Below, piece after piece: positions 1 to 10,414 of a stretch of 64,000 nt of DNA. The DNA is from Pseudomonas sp. PDM16 (GTDB lineage: Bacteria > Pseudomonadota > Gammaproteobacteria > Pseudomonadales > Pseudomonadaceae). A model generated the notes under the pieces. The model had not been told where the DNA came from and ran no database searches. It worked only from the letters and a program-made list of their open reading frames with translations. How positions within the stretch are numbered: position 1 is the stretch's first letter; each line of letters opens with the position of its first letter. Made by a program: the position numbers and the translations under genes. The stretch is from NCBI RefSeq assembly GCF_014851865.1, contig NZ_JACVAM010000001.1, positions 62,001-126,000 of the forward strand. Reading direction: 5' to 3'.

Positions 1-300
1 GGCATGCTTGCCCCAGAGCGCCGCGGCCAGGAGCGCATCTACCGGCCCAAGGACCTAGTTACCCTCAAGCTGATCCTGCGCGGCAAGCGCATCGGCTTCT
101 CCCTCGCGGAGTGCAAGGAGCTAATCGACCTCTACGACCCCAGCAGCGGCAACCGCAAACAACTCGAGACCTTCATGACCAAGATCGCCGCACGCCGCGC
201 CCAACTCGAGCAGCAGTTGCTGGACATCGAGCAGATGCAGCTGGAGTTGGATACCGCCGAAGAGCGCTGTCTGGCGGCACTGGCAGATACAACCGCATAA
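1..300 (+). CDS. liuR: LiuR, MerR-family regulator of the liu operon (5' truncated)
   Basis: The reading frame is open from the window edge, so the N-terminus lies upstream; about 99 residues remain. The visible part starts in the MerR winged-helix DNA-binding domain ([14 protein letters not shown] followed by [16 protein letters not shown]) and ends in a glutamate-rich coiled-coil dimerisation helix (about residues 55-95). LiuR proteins are short MerR regulators that control isovalerate/leucine catabolism genes. The gene ends 59 bases before liuA on the same strand, which is the usual liuR-liuABCDE arrangement. The recognition helix is outside the window, so assignment rests on the C-terminal two thirds and on the neighbours. 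Confidence 0.88.
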   Translation, partial: GMLAPERRGQERIYRPKDLVTLKLILRGKRIGFSLAECKELIDLYDPSSGNRKQLETFMTKIAARRAQLEQQLLDIEQMQLELDTAEERCLAALADTTA

Positions 301-359
301 ATCAGCGTCGCAAACCTATCTGGCGTACAGCGCCCCACAACAACAAGACTAGGTGTCCC

Positions 360-1523
360 ATGAGCTACCCGACCCTCAACTTCGGTCTCGGCGAGACCAT
401 CGACATGCTGCGTGACTCGGTGCACCAGTTCGCTCAGGCCGAACTGGCCCCGCGTGCGGCGCTGATCGACCGCGACAACGAGTTCCCCATGGACATGTGG
501 CGCAAGTTCGGCGACATGGGCCTGCTCGGCATGACCGTGGAAGAGGAATACGGAGGCACCAACATGGGCTACCTGGCCCACGTGGTGGCGATGGAAGAGA
601 TCAGCCGCGCCAGCGCCTCGGTTGGCCTGTCCTACGGCGCCCATTCCAACCTGTGCCTGAACCAGATCCGCAAGAACGGCACCCACGAGCAGAAGGCCAA
701 GTACCTGCCCAAGCTGTGCTCCGGCGAGCACATCGGCGCCCTGGCCATGAGCGAGCCCAATGCCGGTTCCGACGTGGTGTCGATGAAGCTGCGCGCCGAG
801 AAGCGCGGCGACCGCTACGTGCTCAACGGCAACAAGATGTGGATCACCAACGGCCCCGACGCCAACACCTACGTGATCTACGCCAAGACCGACATCAACG
901 CTGGTTCGCGCGGCATGACCGCGTTCATCGTCGAGCGCGACCTCAAGGGCTTCTCCCGCCACCAGAAGCTGGACAAGCTGGGCATGCGCGGCTCGAACAC
1001 CTGCGAACTGGTGTTCGAGGACGTGGAAGTGCCGGAAGAAAACATCCTCGGCGGCGAAGGACGCGGCGTGGCCGTGCTGATGAGCGGCCTGGACTACGAG
1101 CGCACCGTGCTCTCCGGCGGCCCGACCGGGATCATGAGCGCCTGCATGGACGTGGTGCTGCCCTACGTGCACGAGCGCCAGCAGTTCAAGCAGTCGATCG
1201 GCGAGTTCCAGCTGGTGCAGGGCAAGCTGGCCGACATGTACGCCGGCATGAACGCCTCCAAGTCCTACCTGTACACCGTGGCCAAGGCCTGCGACCGCGG
1301 CGAGGAATCGCGCAAGGACGCCGCCGCGGTGATCCTCTACACCGCCGAAATGGCCACCAAGATGGCCCTCGACACCATCCAGCTGCTCGGCGGCAACGGC
1401 TACACCAACGAGTACCCAGCCGGCCGCCTGCTGCGTGACGCCAAGCTGTACGAGATCGGCGCCGGAACCAGCGAGATCCGCCGCATGCTGATCGGCCGCG
1501 AGCTGTACAACGAGACCAAGTGA
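360..1523 (+). CDS. liuA: Isovaleryl-CoA dehydrogenase LiuA
   Basis: FAD enzyme of 387 residues that oxidises isovaleryl-CoA to 3-methylcrotonyl-CoA, the first liu step of leucine degradation. It has the acyl-CoA dehydrogenase signatures [15 protein letters not shown] (about 127-141) and the C-terminal [20 protein letters not shown]. Glu247 in [11 protein letters not shown] is at the position used as catalytic base by isovaleryl-CoA dehydrogenases rather than the C-terminal Glu of most family members. The ATG at 360 gives [10 protein letters not shown], the expected start; the frame is open further upstream but that would overlap liuR. A REP-like palindrome separates it from liuB. Confidence 0.95.
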   Translation: MSYPTLNFGLGETIDMLRDSVHQFAQAELAPRAALIDRDNEFPMDMWRKFGDMGLLGMTVEEEYGGTNMGYLAHVVAMEEISRASASVGLSYGAHSNLCLNQIRKNGTHEQKAKYLPKLCSGEHIGALAMSEPNAGSDVVSMKLRAEKRGDRYVLNGNKMWITNGPDANTYVIYAKTDINAGSRGMTAFIVERDLKGFSRHQKLDKLGMRGSNTCELVFEDVEVPEENILGGEGRGVAVLMSGLDYERTVLSGGPTGIMSACMDVVLPYVHERQQFKQSIGEFQLVQGKLADMYAGMNASKSYLYTVAKACDRGEESRKDAAAVILYTAEMATKMALDTIQLLGGNGYTNEYPAGRLLRDAKLYEIGAGTSEIRRMLIGRELYNETK

Positions 1524-1535
1524 TGCACGACCAGT

Positions 1536-1632
1536 CCCCTCTCCCACTTGTGGGAGAGGGTTAGGGAGAGGGGCTCTGCGTCGCCTGCACAGCCCTCTCC
1601 CCCGGCCCCTCTCCCGTGAACGGGAGAGGGGA
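1536..1632. repeat. Two REP-like palindromes between liuA and liuB
   Basis: The 138-base liuA-liuB gap holds two imperfect palindromes built on the CCCTCTCCC/GGGAGAGGG module, at 1536-1573 (arms around ACTTGT) and 1593-1632 (arms around GTGAAC). The same module recurs at 6033-6056, 17615-17650 and 17681-17714. This form is a known type of dispersed intergenic repeat in Pseudomonas and relatives. Inside an operon such hairpins can tune relative mRNA levels; no such effect can be shown from sequence alone. Confidence 0.75.
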
Positions 1633-1661
1633 GCTAAAGCCTGCAACTCGGAGTGCGCCCC

Positions 1662-3269
1662 ATGGCCATCCTGCATACCCAGATCAACACCCGCTCGCCG
1701 GAGTTCGCCGCCAACAGCGCGGCCATGCTCGCCCAGGTCAGCGACCTGCGCGCCCTGCTCGCCCGCGTCCACGAGGGCGGCGGTGCCAAGGCCCAGGAAC
1801 GCCACACCTCGCGCGGCAAGCTGCTGCCGCGCGAACGCATCAACCGCCTGCTGGACCTCGGCTCGCCCTTCCTCGAAGTCGGCCAGCTGGCCGCCCATGA
1901 GGTGTACGGCGAAGACGTGCCAGCCGCCGGCGTGGTCGCCGGCATCGGCCGCGTCGAAGGCGTCGAGTGCATGATCATCGCCAACGACGCCACGGTGAAA
2001 GGCGGCAGCTACTACCCGCTGACCGTAAAGAAACACCTGCGCGCCCAGACTATCGCCCAGCAGAACCGCCTGCCATGCATCTACCTGGTGGACTCTGGCG
2101 GCGCCAACTTGCCGCGCCAGGAAGAAGTGTTCCCGGATCGCGAGCACTTCGGCCGCATCTTCTTCAACCAGGCCAACATGAGCGCCCAGGGCATCCCGCA
2201 GATCGCCGTGGTCATGGGTTCCTGCACCGCCGGCGGCGCCTACGTGCCGGCGATGAGCGACGAGACCATCATGGTGCGCAACCAGGCCACCATCTTCCTG
2301 GCCGGCCCGCCCCTGGTGAAGGCCGCCACCGGCGAGGTGGTGACTGCCGAGGAACTGGGCGGCGCCGACGTGCACTGCAAAACCAGCGGCGTTGCCGACC
2401 ACTACGCCGAGAACGACGAGCACGCCCTGGCCCTGGCCCGGCGCTGCATCGCCAACCTCAACTGGCGCAAGCTCGGCCAGCTGCAGGCCCGCACGCCCAT
2501 CGCCCCGCTGCATGGCAGCGAGGAGCTGTACGGGGTGATCCCGGCGGACGCCAAGCAGCCCTTCGATGTACGCGAAGTGATCGCGCGCATTGTCGACGGC
2601 AGCGAACTGGACGAATTCAAGGCGCTATTCGGCACCACCCTGGTCTGTGGCTTCGCCCATATCCACGGCTACCCGGTGGCGATCCTGGCGAACAACGGCA
2701 TCCTGTTCGCCGAAGCGGCGCAGAAAGGCGCGCACTTCATCGAGCTGGCCTGCCAGCGCGGCATCCCGTTGCTGTTCCTGCAGAACATCACCGGCTTCAT
2801 GGTCGGCAAGAAGTACGAGGAAGGCGGCATCGCCAAGCACGGCGCCAAACTGGTTACCGCCGTGGCCTGCGCCCGGGTGCCGAAGTTCACCGTGATCATC
2901 GGCGGCAGCTTCGGCGCCGGTAACTACGGCATGTGCGGCCGTGCCTACGACCCGCGCTTCCTGTGGATGTGGCCCAACGCGCGCATCGGCGTGATGGGCG
3001 CCGAACAGGCCGCCGGCGTCTTGGTGCAGGTCAAGCGCGAGCAGGCCGCTCGCGCCGGCCAGCCGTTCAGTGACGAGGAAGAAACGCGCATCAAGCAGCC
3101 CATCGTCGCCCAGTACGAGCAGCAGGCCCACGCCTACTACTCCAGCGCCCGCCTGTGGGACGACGGCGTGATCGACCCGGCGCAGACCCGCGACGTACTT
3201 AGCCTGGCCCTGTCCGCCAGCCTCAACGCGCCCATCGAGCCGACCCAGTTCGGCGTGTTCCGGATGTAA
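1662..3269 (+). CDS. liuB: 3-methylcrotonyl-CoA carboxylase, carboxyltransferase (beta) subunit LiuB
   Basis: Carboxyltransferase subunit (535 residues) that moves CO2 from biotin carried by LiuD onto 3-methylcrotonyl-CoA. The two crotonase-fold halves are visible: [17 protein letters not shown] and [16 protein letters not shown] in the N-half, and [15 protein letters not shown] and [20 protein letters not shown] in the C-half. An in-frame GTG lies at 1653, but the ATG at 1662 ([12 protein letters not shown]) has GGAG about 8 bases upstream and gives the family's usual N-terminus and length. It ends 3 bases before liuC. Confidence 0.95.
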   Translation: MAILHTQINTRSPEFAANSAAMLAQVSDLRALLARVHEGGGAKAQERHTSRGKLLPRERINRLLDLGSPFLEVGQLAAHEVYGEDVPAAGVVAGIGRVEGVECMIIANDATVKGGSYYPLTVKKHLRAQTIAQQNRLPCIYLVDSGGANLPRQEEVFPDREHFGRIFFNQANMSAQGIPQIAVVMGSCTAGGAYVPAMSDETIMVRNQATIFLAGPPLVKAATGEVVTAEELGGADVHCKTSGVADHYAENDEHALALARRCIANLNWRKLGQLQARTPIAPLHGSEELYGVIPADAKQPFDVREVIARIVDGSELDEFKALFGTTLVCGFAHIHGYPVAILANNGILFAEAAQKGAHFIELACQRGIPLLFLQNITGFMVGKKYEEGGIAKHGAKLVTAVACARVPKFTVIIGGSFGAGNYGMCGRAYDPRFLWMWPNARIGVMGAEQAAGVLVQVKREQAARAGQPFSDEEETRIKQPIVAQYEQQAHAYYSSARLWDDGVIDPAQTRDVLSLALSASLNAPIEPTQFGVFRM

Positions 3270-3272
3270 GCC

Positions 3273-4073
3273 ATGACCGACTTCACTACCGTACAGCTGG
3301 AAAAAGACCCGCGCGGCTTCGCCACCCTGTGGCTGAGCCGCCCGGACAAGAACAACGCCTTCAACGCCGAGATGATCCGCGAGCTGATCCTCGCCATCGA
3401 CGCCATCGCTGCCGACAAGAGCCTGCGCTTCCTACTGCTGCGCGGCCGTGGCAAGCACTTCTCCGCCGGCGCCGACCTGGCCTGGATGCAGGCCAGCGCC
3501 AAGCTCGACTACAACGCAAACCTCAACGATGCCCGCGAGCTGGCCGAGCTGATGTACAACCTCAACGCCCTGAAGATCCCGACCCTGGCCGTGGTCCAGG
3601 GCGCAGCCTTCGGCGGCGCGGTGGGCCTGGTCAGTTGCTGCGATATGGCCATCGGCGCGGACGACGCGCTGTTCAGCCTGTCCGAAGTGCGCATCGGCCT
3701 GGCCCCGGCGGTGATCAGCCCCTTCGTGGTCCAGGCCCTGGGCGAGCGCGCCGCGCGCCGCTATGCGCTGACCGCCGAACGCTTCTCCGGCAGCCGCGCC
3801 CGTGAGCTGGGCCTGCTGGCCGAGGCCTACCCGGCCGTCGAACTGGAGGCCCAGGTCGAGAGCTGGGTCAGCAACCTGCTGCTCAACAGCCCGCAGGCCA
3901 TGCAGGTGAGCAAGGACCTGTTGCGTGAAGTGGCCAGCGGCGTGCTCAACCCGCCGCTGCGCCGCTACACCGAGAACGCCATCGCCCGCATCCGTGTCAG
4001 CCCAGAAGGCCAGGAGGGGCTCAACGCCTTCCTGGAAAAACGCACGCCCGCCTGGCAGGAGCCGCAAGCATGA
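3273..4073 (+). CDS. liuC: 3-methylglutaconyl-CoA hydratase LiuC
   Basis: Crotonase-superfamily hydratase (266 residues) that hydrates 3-methylglutaconyl-CoA to HMG-CoA. The oxyanion-hole segments are clear: KHFSAGADLAWMQ (about 66-78) and GAAFGGAVGLVSCCD (about 110-124). The assignment as LiuC rather than a general enoyl-CoA hydratase comes from its place between the two carboxylase subunits. The start is 3 bases after the liuB stop, and its stop overlaps the liuD start by 4 bases (ATGA), indicating translational coupling. Confidence 0.93.
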   Translation: MTDFTTVQLEKDPRGFATLWLSRPDKNNAFNAEMIRELILAIDAIAADKSLRFLLLRGRGKHFSAGADLAWMQASAKLDYNANLNDARELAELMYNLNALKIPTLAVVQGAAFGGAVGLVSCCDMAIGADDALFSLSEVRIGLAPAVISPFVVQALGERAARRYALTAERFSGSRARELGLLAEAYPAVELEAQVESWVSNLLLNSPQAMQVSKDLLREVASGVLNPPLRRYTENAIARIRVSPEGQEGLNAFLEKRTPAWQEPQA

Positions 4074-6019
4074 GCCGCACGCACATCGACACCCTGCTGG
4101 TGGCCAACCGCGGCGAGATCGCCTGCCGGGTGATGCGCACCGCCAAGGCCCAGGGCCTGAAGACCGTTGCCGTGCACAGCGCCATCGACGCCAATGCGCG
4201 GCATGTGCGCGAGGCCGACCTGGCGGTGAACCTCGGCGGCGCCAAGCCGGCCGAAAGCTACCTGCTGGTCGACAAGATCATCGCCGCGGCCAAAGCCAGC
4301 GGCGCCCAGGCCATCCACCCGGGCTACGGCTTCCTCTCCGAGAACGCCGGCTTCGCCCGCGCCATCGAGGCCGCCGGCCTGGTGTTCCTCGGCCCGCCCG
4401 CCACCGCCATCGACGCCATGGGCAGCAAGTCCGCAGCCAAGGCACTGATGGAAGACGCCGGCGTGCCGCTGGTGCCCGGCTACCACGGCGAGGCCCAGGA
4501 CGTGGAGACCTTCCGCGTCGCTGCCGAGCGCATCGGCTACCCGGTGCTGCTCAAGGCCGCCGCGGGTGGCGGTGGCAAGGGCATGAAGGTGGTCGAGCGC
4601 GAGGCCGAGCTGGCCGAGACCCTGGAATCCGCCCAGCGTGAAGCCCAGTCGGCTTTCGGCGACTCGCGCATGCTGGTGGAGAAATACGTGCTGCAACCGC
4701 GCCACGTGGAGATCCAGGTATTCGCCGACAGCCACGGCAACTGTCTGTACCTAAACGAGCGCGACTGCTCGATCCAGCGCCGCCACCAGAAGGTGGTCGA
4801 GGAAGCCCCGGCACCGGGCCTCTCGCCCGAGCTGCGCCGCGCCATGGGCGAGGCGGCGGTCAAGGCCGCCCAGGCCATCGGCTATGTCGGCGCCGGCACC
4901 GTGGAATTCCTGCTGGATGCCCGTGGCCAGTTCTTCTTTATGGAGATGAACACGAGGCTCCAAGTTGAGCACCCTGTCACCGAAGCCATCACCGGCCTCG
5001 ACCTGGTGGCCTGGCAGATCCGCGTCGCCCGTGGCGAGGCGCTGCCGATCACCCAGGAACAGGTGCCGCTCAATGGCCACGCCATCGAAGTTCGCCTGTA
5101 CGCCGAGGACACCGATAACGATTTCCTGCCCGCCTCCGGCGAGCTGAAGCTGTATCGCGAACCGGCCGCCGGTGAAGGCCGTCGCGTCGACAGTGGCGTA
5201 GCCGAAGGTGACACCGTGTCACCCTTCTACGACCCCATGCTCGGCAAGCTGATCGCCTGGGGCGAGGATCGCGAACAGGCCCGCCAACGCCTGCTGGCCA
5301 TGCTCGAAGAAACGATGGTCGGCGGCTTCGCCAGCAACCTGCCCTTCCTGCGTCGCGTGCTGGCCCATCCGGCCTTCGCCGCTGCCGAGCTGGATACCGG
5401 CTTTATCCCCCGCCACCAGGCGCAACTGCTGCCCGCCGTGACCGAACTGCCGAGCGAATTCTGGCAACTGGCCGGCGAAGCCTGGCTGCAGAGCGAGGCG
5501 CCGCGCCGCAGCCACGAGGACTATCACTCACCGTGGAGCGGCCACGCCGGTTGGCGCGCCGGCCTGGCCAACGAGACCGATCTGCAGCTGAGCTGTGGCG
5601 AGCAACGCCAGACCGTGCACCTGCGCGGCGCGCTGCAGTCGCAGCTGCTGGGCGAGCAACTGTGGCTCGAGCGCGATGGCCTGCGCCGCGCCCACCGCGC
5701 CATCCGCCAGGGCAATGCGCTGTATCTGGAGTGGCAGGGCCGCCTGCATGAGGTGCGCAAGGTCGACCCGATCGCCGAGGTCGAGGCCAGCCACGCCCAG
5801 CACGGCGGGCTGACGGCGCCCATGAACGGCAGTATCGTGCGCGTGCTGGTCGCACCCGGCGAGCTCGTTGCAGCCGGCACCGCCCTGGTGGTGCTGGAGG
5901 CCATGAAGATGGAGCACAGCATCCGCGCGCCCCACGCCGGCACGGTCAAGGCGCTGTACTGCGCCGAGGGCGAGCTGGTGGCCGAAGGCACCGCGCTGGT
6001 GGAGCTGACTGAGACCTGA
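4070..6019 (+). CDS. liuD: 3-methylcrotonyl-CoA carboxylase, biotin carboxylase (alpha) subunit LiuD
   Basis: Biotin-containing alpha subunit of 649 residues. Domains in order: biotin carboxylase N-domain ([15 protein letters not shown]), ATP-grasp with glycine-rich [28 protein letters not shown], the biotin carboxylase C-terminal domain, a linker of about 130 residues, and a biotinyl domain whose EAMKMEH motif puts biotin on Lys613. It carboxylates biotin with bicarbonate and ATP and works with LiuB. The linker and the LiuB partner favour methylcrotonyl-CoA over acetyl- or propionyl-CoA carboxylase. It starts within the end of liuC. Confidence 0.95.
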   Translation: MSRTHIDTLLVANRGEIACRVMRTAKAQGLKTVAVHSAIDANARHVREADLAVNLGGAKPAESYLLVDKIIAAAKASGAQAIHPGYGFLSENAGFARAIEAAGLVFLGPPATAIDAMGSKSAAKALMEDAGVPLVPGYHGEAQDVETFRVAAERIGYPVLLKAAAGGGGKGMKVVEREAELAETLESAQREAQSAFGDSRMLVEKYVLQPRHVEIQVFADSHGNCLYLNERDCSIQRRHQKVVEEAPAPGLSPELRRAMGEAAVKAAQAIGYVGAGTVEFLLDARGQFFFMEMNTRLQVEHPVTEAITGLDLVAWQIRVARGEALPITQEQVPLNGHAIEVRLYAEDTDNDFLPASGELKLYREPAAGEGRRVDSGVAEGDTVSPFYDPMLGKLIAWGEDREQARQRLLAMLEETMVGGFASNLPFLRRVLAHPAFAAAELDTGFIPRHQAQLLPAVTELPSEFWQLAGEAWLQSEAPRRSHEDYHSPWSGHAGWRAGLANETDLQLSCGEQRQTVHLRGALQSQLLGEQLWLERDGLRRAHRAIRQGNALYLEWQGRLHEVRKVDPIAEVEASHAQHGGLTAPMNGSIVRVLVAPGELVAAGTALVVLEAMKMEHSIRAPHAGTVKALYCAEGELVAEGTALVELTET

Positions 6020-6032
6020 GCAACGCCACTAT

Positions 6033-6056
6033 TCCCTCTCCCTCCGGGAGAGGGAG
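6033..6056. repeat. REP-like palindrome between liuD and liuE
   Basis: A compact CCCTCTCCC-TCC-GGGAGAGGG hairpin in the 62-base liuD-liuE gap; same module as the repeats at 1536-1632 and 17615-17714. There is no T-run on either side, so it is unlikely to be an efficient intrinsic terminator. Confidence 0.7.
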
Positions 6057-6081
6057 AACCGCACCAATTACGAGGACATCC

Positions 6082-6987
6082 ATGAACCTGCCGCAACACG
6101 TCCGCCTGGTCGAAGTCGGCCCGCGCGACGGCCTGCAGAACGAGAAACAGCCGATCAGCGTGGCCGACAAGGTGCGCCTGACCGATGACCTGAGCGCCGC
6201 CGGCCTGAGCTACATCGAGGTGGGTAGCTTCGTCTCGCCCAAGTGGGTGCCGCAGATGGCCGGCAGCGCCGAGGTGTTCGCCGGCATCCAGTACAAACCC
6301 GGCGTGGTCTACGGCGCCCTCACCCCCAACCTCAAGGGCTTCGAGGCCGCGGTCGAGGCCGGGGTTGAGGAAGTGGCGGTATTCGCCGCCGCCAGCGAGG
6401 CCTTCTCGCAGAAGAACATCAACTGCTCCATCGCCGAGAGCCTGGAGCGCTTCGTGCCGGTGATGGAAGCGGCCAAGGCCCACGGCATCACGGTGCGCGG
6501 CTATGTCTCCTGCGTGCTCGGTTGCCCCTACGAGGGCGAAGTGGCGCCCGAGCAGGTCGCCGCCGTGGCCCGCGAGCTGTTCGCCATGGGCTGCTACGAG
6601 GTGTCGCTGGGCGACACCATCGGCACCGGCACCGCCGGCAAGACCCGCACGATGTTCGACGTGGTCGGCCGCGACATCCCGCGCGATAAGCTGGCCGGGC
6701 ACTTCCACGACACCTACGGCCAGGCCCTGGCCAATATCTACGCAAGCCTCTTGGAAGGCATCGCCGTGTTCGACAGCTCGGTCGCAGGCTTAGGCGGCTG
6801 CCCCTACGCCAAGGGCGCCACCGGCAACGTCGCCACCGAGGACGTGCTCTACCTGCTGCAGGGCCTGGGCATCCACACCGGCATCGACCTGGACAAGCTG
6901 ATCGACGCCGGCGCACGCATCTGCCAGGTGCTCGGCAAGGACAACGGCTCGCGCGTCGCCCGCGCACGGAGAGCGCAGGACCGGTAA
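6082..6987 (+). CDS. liuE: Hydroxymethylglutaryl-CoA lyase LiuE
   Basis: Cleaves HMG-CoA to acetoacetate and acetyl-CoA, the last liu step (301 residues). It has the DRE-TIM metallolyase N-terminus [14 protein letters not shown] (about 10-23), the metal-ligand region [14 protein letters not shown], and the HMG-CoA lyase signature with active-site cysteine, [15 protein letters not shown]. The C-terminal tail after GSRVA (RARRAQDR) is Arg-rich. A ribosome-binding site (ACGAGGAC) precedes the ATG. As last gene of the operon it is followed by 238 bases without a gene. Confidence 0.94.
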   Translation: MNLPQHVRLVEVGPRDGLQNEKQPISVADKVRLTDDLSAAGLSYIEVGSFVSPKWVPQMAGSAEVFAGIQYKPGVVYGALTPNLKGFEAAVEAGVEEVAVFAAASEAFSQKNINCSIAESLERFVPVMEAAKAHGITVRGYVSCVLGCPYEGEVAPEQVAAVARELFAMGCYEVSLGDTIGTGTAGKTRTMFDVVGRDIPRDKLAGHFHDTYGQALANIYASLLEGIAVFDSSVAGLGGCPYAKGATGNVATEDVLYLLQGLGIHTGIDLDKLIDAGARICQVLGKDNGSRVARARRAQDR

Positions 6988-7225
6988 TCAGCTCGGTACT
7001 CAACAGCTGCCGAAAGGTTCTACAGACCTACCGTGACCTGACCAGCCGAGCCCATGGAATCCGGCAGAAACGGCTACAAGCCTGGCTACCGGGCGGGCTC
7101 CCCGGTTCTATGCATCGATCAAAACGATCTAGCCTGGGCAGTCGTTCATTGACTCAGCGCATTGACCGGCCCTCCACGTTTTTCACATGCTGCGTGCCTT
7201 CCAAACCGCCGAAGGACCGCCTTGC
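6988..7225. other. Intergenic region liuE-metY (238 bp)
   Basis: No open frame here looks coding. A short ACCGGG/CCCGGT hairpin at about 7088-7106 without a T-run could serve as a weak terminator for the liu operon. The metY ribosome-binding site AAGGA is at about 7212-7216. I see no convincing -35/-10 pair. Confidence 0.4.
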
Positions 7226-8503
7226 ATGAAACTGGAAACCCTCGCCATCCACGCCGGCTACAGCCCCGATCCGACCACCAAGGCTGTAGCCGTACCGATC
7301 TACCAGACCAGCTCCTACGCTTTCGACGACACCCAGCACGGTGCAGACCTGTTCGATCTCAAGGTCGCTGGCAACATCTACACCCGTATCATGAACCCCA
7401 CCAACGACGTACTGGAGCAGCGCATCGCCGCGCTCGAGGGCGGTGTCGGCGCCCTGGCCGTGGCCTCCGGCATGGCGGCCATCACCTACGCCATCCAGAC
7501 CGTGGCCGAGGCTGGCGACAACATCGTCTCGGTGGCCAAGCTGTATGGCGGCACCTACAACCTGCTGGCCCATACCCTGCCCCGCTTCGGCATCCAGACC
7601 CGCTTCGCCGCCCACGACGACATCGCCGCCCTGGAAGCGCTGATCGACGACAAGACCAAGGCGGTCTTCTGCGAATCCATCGGCAACCCGGCCGGCAATA
7701 TTGTCGACCTGCAGGCCCTGGCCGAGGCCGCACACCGTCACGGCGTGCCACTGATCGTCGACAACACCGTGGCCACACCGATTCTCTGCCGCCCGTTCGA
7801 GCATGGCGCCGACATCGTCGTGCACTCGCTCACCAAATACATCGGCGGCCACGGCACCAGCATCGGCGGCATCGTGGTCGACTCCGGCAAGTTCCCTTGG
7901 GCGGACAACAAAGCGCGCTTCCCGCTGCTCAACACACCAGACCCGTCCTACCACGGCGTGACCTACACCGAAGCCTTTGGCCCCGCCGCCTTCATCGGCC
8001 GCTGCCGCGTGGTACCGCTGCGCAACACCGGAGCGGCACTGTCACCGTTCAACGCCTTCCTTATTCTGCAAGGCCTGGAGACCCTAGCGCTGCGCATGGA
8101 GCGCCATACCGAGAACGCGCTCAAGGTGGCGCAGTACCTGAGCCAGCACCCGCAAGTGGCCTGGGTGAAATATGCCGGTCTGGACGACCACCCGGAGTAT
8201 CCGCTGGCCCAACGCTACATGGACGGCAAGCCGGCGGCCATCCTGTCCTTCGGTATCCAGGGTGGGCAGGAGGCTGGGGCGCGCTTCATCGATGCACTGC
8301 AACTGGTGGTACGCCTGGTCAACATCGGCGACGCCAAGTCACTGGCCTGTCACCCAGCCTCCACCACCCACCGCCAGCTCAACGACGAAGAGCTGGAGAA
8401 GGCCGGCGTGCCGCGCGACATGGTGCGCCTGTCGATCGGCATCGAGCACAGCGACGACATCCTCGCCGACCTGGAGCAGGCCCTGGCCGCCGCTCGCGGC
8501 TGA
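7226..8503 (+). CDS. metY: O-acetylhomoserine sulfhydrylase MetY (Cys/Met metabolism PLP enzyme)
   Basis: PLP enzyme of 425 residues that forms homocysteine from O-acetylhomoserine and sulfide. The PLP lysine is Lys204 in [11 protein letters not shown]. Upstream are the phosphate-binding SGMAAI (about 81-86) and the substrate-contact sequence [15 protein letters not shown] typical of the sulfhydrylase branch rather than cystathionine gamma-synthase. The frame opens at 7187, but the ATG at 7226 ([12 protein letters not shown]) has AAGGA about 9 bases upstream and matches the family start. The stop codon directly abuts the convergent gene that follows. Confidence 0.92.
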   Translation: MKLETLAIHAGYSPDPTTKAVAVPIYQTSSYAFDDTQHGADLFDLKVAGNIYTRIMNPTNDVLEQRIAALEGGVGALAVASGMAAITYAIQTVAEAGDNIVSVAKLYGGTYNLLAHTLPRFGIQTRFAAHDDIAALEALIDDKTKAVFCESIGNPAGNIVDLQALAEAAHRHGVPLIVDNTVATPILCRPFEHGADIVVHSLTKYIGGHGTSIGGIVVDSGKFPWADNKARFPLLNTPDPSYHGVTYTEAFGPAAFIGRCRVVPLRNTGAALSPFNAFLILQGLETLALRMERHTENALKVAQYLSQHPQVAWVKYAGLDDHPEYPLAQRYMDGKPAAILSFGIQGGQEAGARFIDALQLVVRLVNIGDAKSLACHPASTTHRQLNDEELEKAGVPRDMVRLSIGIEHSDDILADLEQALAAARG

Positions 8504-9376
8504 TCAGGCCACCGCGCGCGCTGGCTGCAAGCCGAGCGCGCTTTCCAGCCAAGCCAGCTGTTGGTCCCACAGCGCGGCCGGGGTATCGCGGCGAAAGAAG
8601 CCGAAATGCCCCAGGCCACGCAGCCCCCAGTCGAGCGGATCGATCACCATCAGCTCGCGCTGCGCCCCGTCATAGAACGTCATCAACGCCTCCACCGCCC
8701 GTTGCGGGCCGAAGTCATGGTCATCACTGATCGCCAGGAAGCGTGCCGGCGCGCGCACATCGGCGAAGTGTGGGCGCCACGGCGCCCCTTCCGGCGTACT
8801 GATGAAGGCTGGTGTACGGCACCAGCGCGCCCACTCCAGCGCCACCTCGCGCGGCAGCGGCTCACCGCCCATGGCCCAGCTCGGTAGCTGGCCGAACAGG
8901 CGAGCGAGCAGCGGGAACAGTACGTACCAGTTGAACGCCAGCCGTGGCTGTCGCGCACCAGGCCACAAACGCCAGTAGCCGGATTGCGCCGCCACGCCAA
9001 GCAGTGCCTGGATGCGCCCGGCATTGTCGGCCAACCCAGGTAACTGGCCACCCACTGAATGGCCAAGCACGCCCAAAGGCAAATCCTCGGGCATCTGGTC
9101 GATCAGGCTTGCCAGATCCAATCGCCCCCAATCGGACATACGCGGCCGGGCACCTTGCCAGTCCGGCGCCTGACTGGCGCCCATGCCGCGATAGTCATGG
9201 GTGAACACCCAGGCGCCACGTTTGGCAGCATGTTCGGCGAAGTGTTTGTAGTAGCGCTGCGGCACCCCGGTGGCGGCATTGACCAGCAACAGATAACGCG
9301 GTTGCTCGGGCCGAAAACCGGTGACGGCCAGTGGATAGCCGTCGCGAGCGAATAGACGGTAGTGCTCGGTCTGCAT
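8504..9376 (-). CDS. Alpha/beta hydrolase, serine hydrolase of unknown substrate
   Basis: A 290-residue cytoplasmic alpha/beta hydrolase. The nucleophile elbow is GHSVGG with Ser107. Asp218/Asp219 (ISDDHDF) and His257 (LGHFGFF) are well placed to complete the triad, and the oxyanion strand precedes NAATGVPQRYY (about 33-43). It is a predicted esterase or lipase-like hydrolase; no motif fixes the substrate. It lies 62 bases downstream of the LysR gene on the same strand and may be cotranscribed. Its stop codon touches the metY stop with no bases between, leaving no space for a terminator between the convergent genes. Confidence 0.85.
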   Translation of the reverse strand: MQTEHYRLFARDGYPLAVTGFRPEQPRYLLLVNAATGVPQRYYKHFAEHAAKRGAWVFTHDYRGMGASQAPDWQGARPRMSDWGRLDLASLIDQMPEDLPLGVLGHSVGGQLPGLADNAGRIQALLGVAAQSGYWRLWPGARQPRLAFNWYVLFPLLARLFGQLPSWAMGGEPLPREVALEWARWCRTPAFISTPEGAPWRPHFADVRAPARFLAISDDHDFGPQRAVEALMTFYDGAQRELMVIDPLDWGLRGLGHFGFFRRDTPAALWDQQLAWLESALGLQPARAVA

Positions 9377-9438
9377 GAAGGATTCCCCTGTGAACTGCGC
9401 CAGTCTGGGCAGCGACGCAGCAGGGGAAAAGCGAGATT

Positions 9439-10335
9439 TCAGCTCTCCAGAGCTGAGAAAAACTCAGCGCAACGTCGCTCCATCTGATCCAGTCTGCGCT
9501 CCAGCCAATCCACCACCCGTAGTAGCGCCGGGCTCTCCGCCTCGGCAGGCCACACTGCCCAGAGCGCACCGTTGTCGACCCGTCGCGATGGCCACAGTGG
9601 ACGCAGGCGCCCGCTCTCCAGTGCATCGATACACAGCGGTAGAAAACCCATGGCCACGCCCAGGCCCTGCTCGGTAGCCGTCAGCACGGCCGCATAGCTG
9701 TCCAGCACCAGCCCCTCGGCATCCGGCTGCCAGCCATGTTGCATCGCCCATTGGCGCCAGCTCTGCTGCTCCTTGCTCAAGCGAATCGGCAACAGACTCG
9801 ACTGCGGCGGCCAGGGCTGTTCGGGAAAATCGCGCGCCACCAGCGGCGACAACACGAAACCGCTGAGGCGCCGCGAACGCAATGCCCCCCAGTCCGTCGT
9901 GTCGGCGGCGAGGCGTAGCCCCACGTCGATGCTGTGGCTGGCCAGATCGATGAACTCGCGCCGGGTGTCCAGCGTCAGCAAGCGCTCACCGAGCAGCGCC
10001 TGCACTTCACCCAGGGCAGGAAGCATCACAGACTGAGCCAGGTAGGGAAAACTGGACATGCGAAACGGCCGCTGCGCCTGACGCGCGCGGGTAGCACTCT
10101 CCAATTGTCGGATCGCCGGGGCGACCTCTGCCCAGTAGCCCTGTCCCGCATCGGTCAGCGCCAGACCACGTGGCAGGCGCTGGAACAGCTTGCAGTCGAG
10201 CGCCGTCTCCAGCTCGCGCAACTGGTGGCTCACCGCCGTCGGCGTGACATGCAGGCGCTCGGCAGCGCGCCTGACGTTCAGCGTGTCACCGAGCACGGCG
10301 AAGGTACGCAGCAGATTCAGCGATGGCAGCGACAT
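9439..10335 (-). CDS. LysR-family transcriptional regulator (GcvA-like)
   Basis: LysR regulator of 298 residues. The N-terminal winged HTH covers about residues 5-64 (NLLRTFAVLGDTLNVRRAAERLHVTPTAVSHQLRELE) and is followed by a linker helix and a shortened effector-binding domain. The TPTAVSHQ recognition helix is typical of the GcvA/AmpR branch. It starts 79 bases from the divergent trxC gene with GAGGAG upstream of the ATG, so the short shared region is the likely site of autoregulation. Its targets are unknown; the adjacent hydrolase and trxC are candidates. Confidence 0.88.
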   Translation of the reverse strand: MSLPSLNLLRTFAVLGDTLNVRRAAERLHVTPTAVSHQLRELETALDCKLFQRLPRGLALTDAGQGYWAEVAPAIRQLESATRARQAQRPFRMSSFPYLAQSVMLPALGEVQALLGERLLTLDTRREFIDLASHSIDVGLRLAADTTDWGALRSRRLSGFVLSPLVARDFPEQPWPPQSSLLPIRLSKEQQSWRQWAMQHGWQPDAEGLVLDSYAAVLTATEQGLGVAMGFLPLCIDALESGRLRPLWPSRRVDNGALWAVWPAEAESPALLRVVDWLERRLDQMERRCAEFFSALES

Positions 10336-10414
10336 GAGCTCTCCTCGAATGGCGCCACTCTACCCTTGTTTTAACGGCTGTCAGCCACCACCTTGCTTCG
10401 AGGAGGAACCCCCT

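Noticed and set aside
132..2513. Very long minus-strand open frame of 793 codons opposite liuA/liuB
   Set aside because: It is a shadow of high-GC coding sequence; the translation is low in complexity and rich in His, Gly and Ala, and the plus strand encodes clear enzymes.
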